From contig JANWHL010000032.1 in the NCBI GenBank assembly GCA_025450405.1, positions 1-6,599 on the forward strand: a stretch of 6,599 bases of DNA, written 5' to 3'. Below, one piece after another: positions 6,351-6,599 of this stretch. The notes under the pieces were generated by a model. It saw only the letters and a program-made list of their open reading frames with translations, ran no database searches and had not been told where the DNA came from. Source of the stretch: Ktedonobacterales bacterium (GTDB lineage: Bacteria > Chloroflexota > Ktedonobacteria > Ktedonobacterales > JADMIN01). Made by a program: the position numbers and the translations under genes. The stretch's first letter is position 1, and every line of letters starts with the position of its first letter.

Positions 6351-6450
6351 GGTCCTCACCCCCAGCCCCCAGTGGGGGACCCCAGCCCCCAGTGGGGGAC
6401 CCCAGCCCCCAGTGGGGACCCCAACCCCTCCCCATTGCGATGGGGAGGGG
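6351..6450 (-). repeat. Right inverted-repeat element, with three 20-bp tandem units, in the tricorn leader
   Basis: Three units of CCCAGCCCCCAGTGGGGGAC lie head to tail at 6361-6380, 6381-6400 and 6401-6420; the third lacks one G. They are followed by a perfect 11-bp hairpin: CCCCTCCCCAT (6425-6435), loop TGCG, ATGGGGAGGGG (6440-6450). Read on the minus strand, this is the left element (2957-3015) with its middle part triplicated. The segment 6351-6383 is the 33-bp inverted partner of 2983-3015. The element lies between the predicted promoter and start codon of the tricorn gene, so the leader RNA would carry several stable stems and long G-runs. Confidence 0.8.
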
Positions 6451-6493
6451 AGCCGGAGGTGCGGCGGGCCTGGTTGAGTATCACCGCGGTCAA

Positions 6494-6523
6494 ACTGTAC
6501 CCGGCCACGCGCGGGGGTGTCAA
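6494..6523 (-). promoter_or_regulatory. Sigma-70-type promoter for the tricorn gene
   Basis: On the minus strand, a perfect TTGACA (6518-6523) is followed by an 18-bp spacer and TACAGT (6494-6499, four of six of the -10 consensus). Transcription would begin near 6487, giving a leader of about 160 bases that contains the tandem repeat and hairpin. It lies between the upstream partial gene's stop and the tricorn start, so the protease gene is probably transcribed on its own. Confidence 0.5.
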
Positions 6524-6544
6524 CGGACGGTGGGCGCCGGCGCC

Positions 6545-6599
6545 TCAGCCGCCGTTCTTGCGTAGGCGCCAGATCTGCTCCATCGGCCAATGGCGCGCC
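6545..6599 (-). CDS. Possible C-terminus of an unrecognised protein, cut by the right edge
   Basis: The minus-strand frame ending in TGA at 6545-6547 reads ARHWPMEQIWRLRKNGG. The mix of residues is protein-like, and it is the more plausible of the frames here, but 17 residues cannot identify a family or prove a gene. A 12-bp palindrome, GGCGCCGGCGCC (6533-6544), follows the stop directly. If real, this gene runs in the same direction as the tricorn gene, 220 bases upstream of it with a promoter between. Confidence 0.3.
   Translation of the reverse strand, partial: ARHWPMEQIWRLRKNGG

Noticed and set aside
6361..6420. The tandem 20-bp units as a CRISPR array
   Set aside because: The units are directly adjacent with no spacers.
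6325..6435. N-terminal extension of the tricorn frame to an ATG at 6433-6435
   Set aside because: The extra 37 residues (GWGPHWGLGSPTGGWG-type) are translation of the 20-bp tandem repeat and hairpin; the internal ATG at 6324 fits the family's length and start.
3001..6477. Very long open frames on the plus strand (960 residues at 3001-5883, then 197 at 5884-6477) opposite the tricorn gene
   Set aside because: They are antisense to a gene with unmistakable tricorn motifs and have the Ala/Val/Gly/His/Asp-rich composition of an antisense shadow in GC-rich DNA. Both run into repeat sequence, and neither contains a family motif I recognise.

Overview
The window is GC-rich bacterial DNA with two complete genes, both recognisable, facing each other across a repeat-filled gap. 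Strong GC-ending codon bias, sigma-70-type promoters, a bacterial tricorn-type protease and many short intergenic hairpin repeats (GGGCGTCC/GGACGCCCCTAC and CCCCTCTCC-type stems with G-runs) suggest Chloroflexota or a similar high-GC lineage. This is an inference from style; no rRNA, tRNA or lineage marker is present.

Layout. Positions 1-90 (minus) hold the start of a probable protein that runs off the left edge. Positions 91-456 are non-coding, with a diverged copy of a dispersed repeat (138-171) and a good promoter (293-321). Positions 457-2151 (plus) encode an intact GmrSD-like protein with an N-terminal DUF262 and a C-terminal DUF1524/HNH domain, the architecture of type IV modification-dependent restriction enzymes and related phage-defence proteins. 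Positions 2152-2956 carry remains of a toxin-antitoxin pair on the minus strand: the start of a PIN_3 toxin (2168-2221) and the tail of an excisionase-type HTH antitoxin (2370-2528). They are broken apart and bordered by GGGCGTCC-type repeats. A second copy of the 138-171 repeat lies at 2698-2732, so that repeat flanks the restriction gene and the toxin-antitoxin debris in direct orientation.

Positions 3022-6324 (minus) encode a full-length tricorn protease homologue, about 1100 residues, with every recalled catalytic and substrate-binding residue in place. The gene is tightly bracketed by a 33-bp inverted repeat (2983-3015 and 6351-6383, 32 of 33 matching). Each copy belongs to a larger hairpin-plus-G-run element, and the right copy is expanded into three 20-bp units lying in the predicted 5' leader. 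A promoter with a perfect TTGACA box lies at 6494-6523. The last 17 codons of another minus-strand gene may end at 6545.

How the parts work together: the left half looks like a small, worn defence locus (stand-alone modification-dependent nuclease plus dead toxin-antitoxin pair). The right half is a housekeeping-type peptide-degradation gene. I see no functional link between the halves. The most unusual features are the repeat pairs bracketing each main gene: direct around the nuclease, inverted around the protease.
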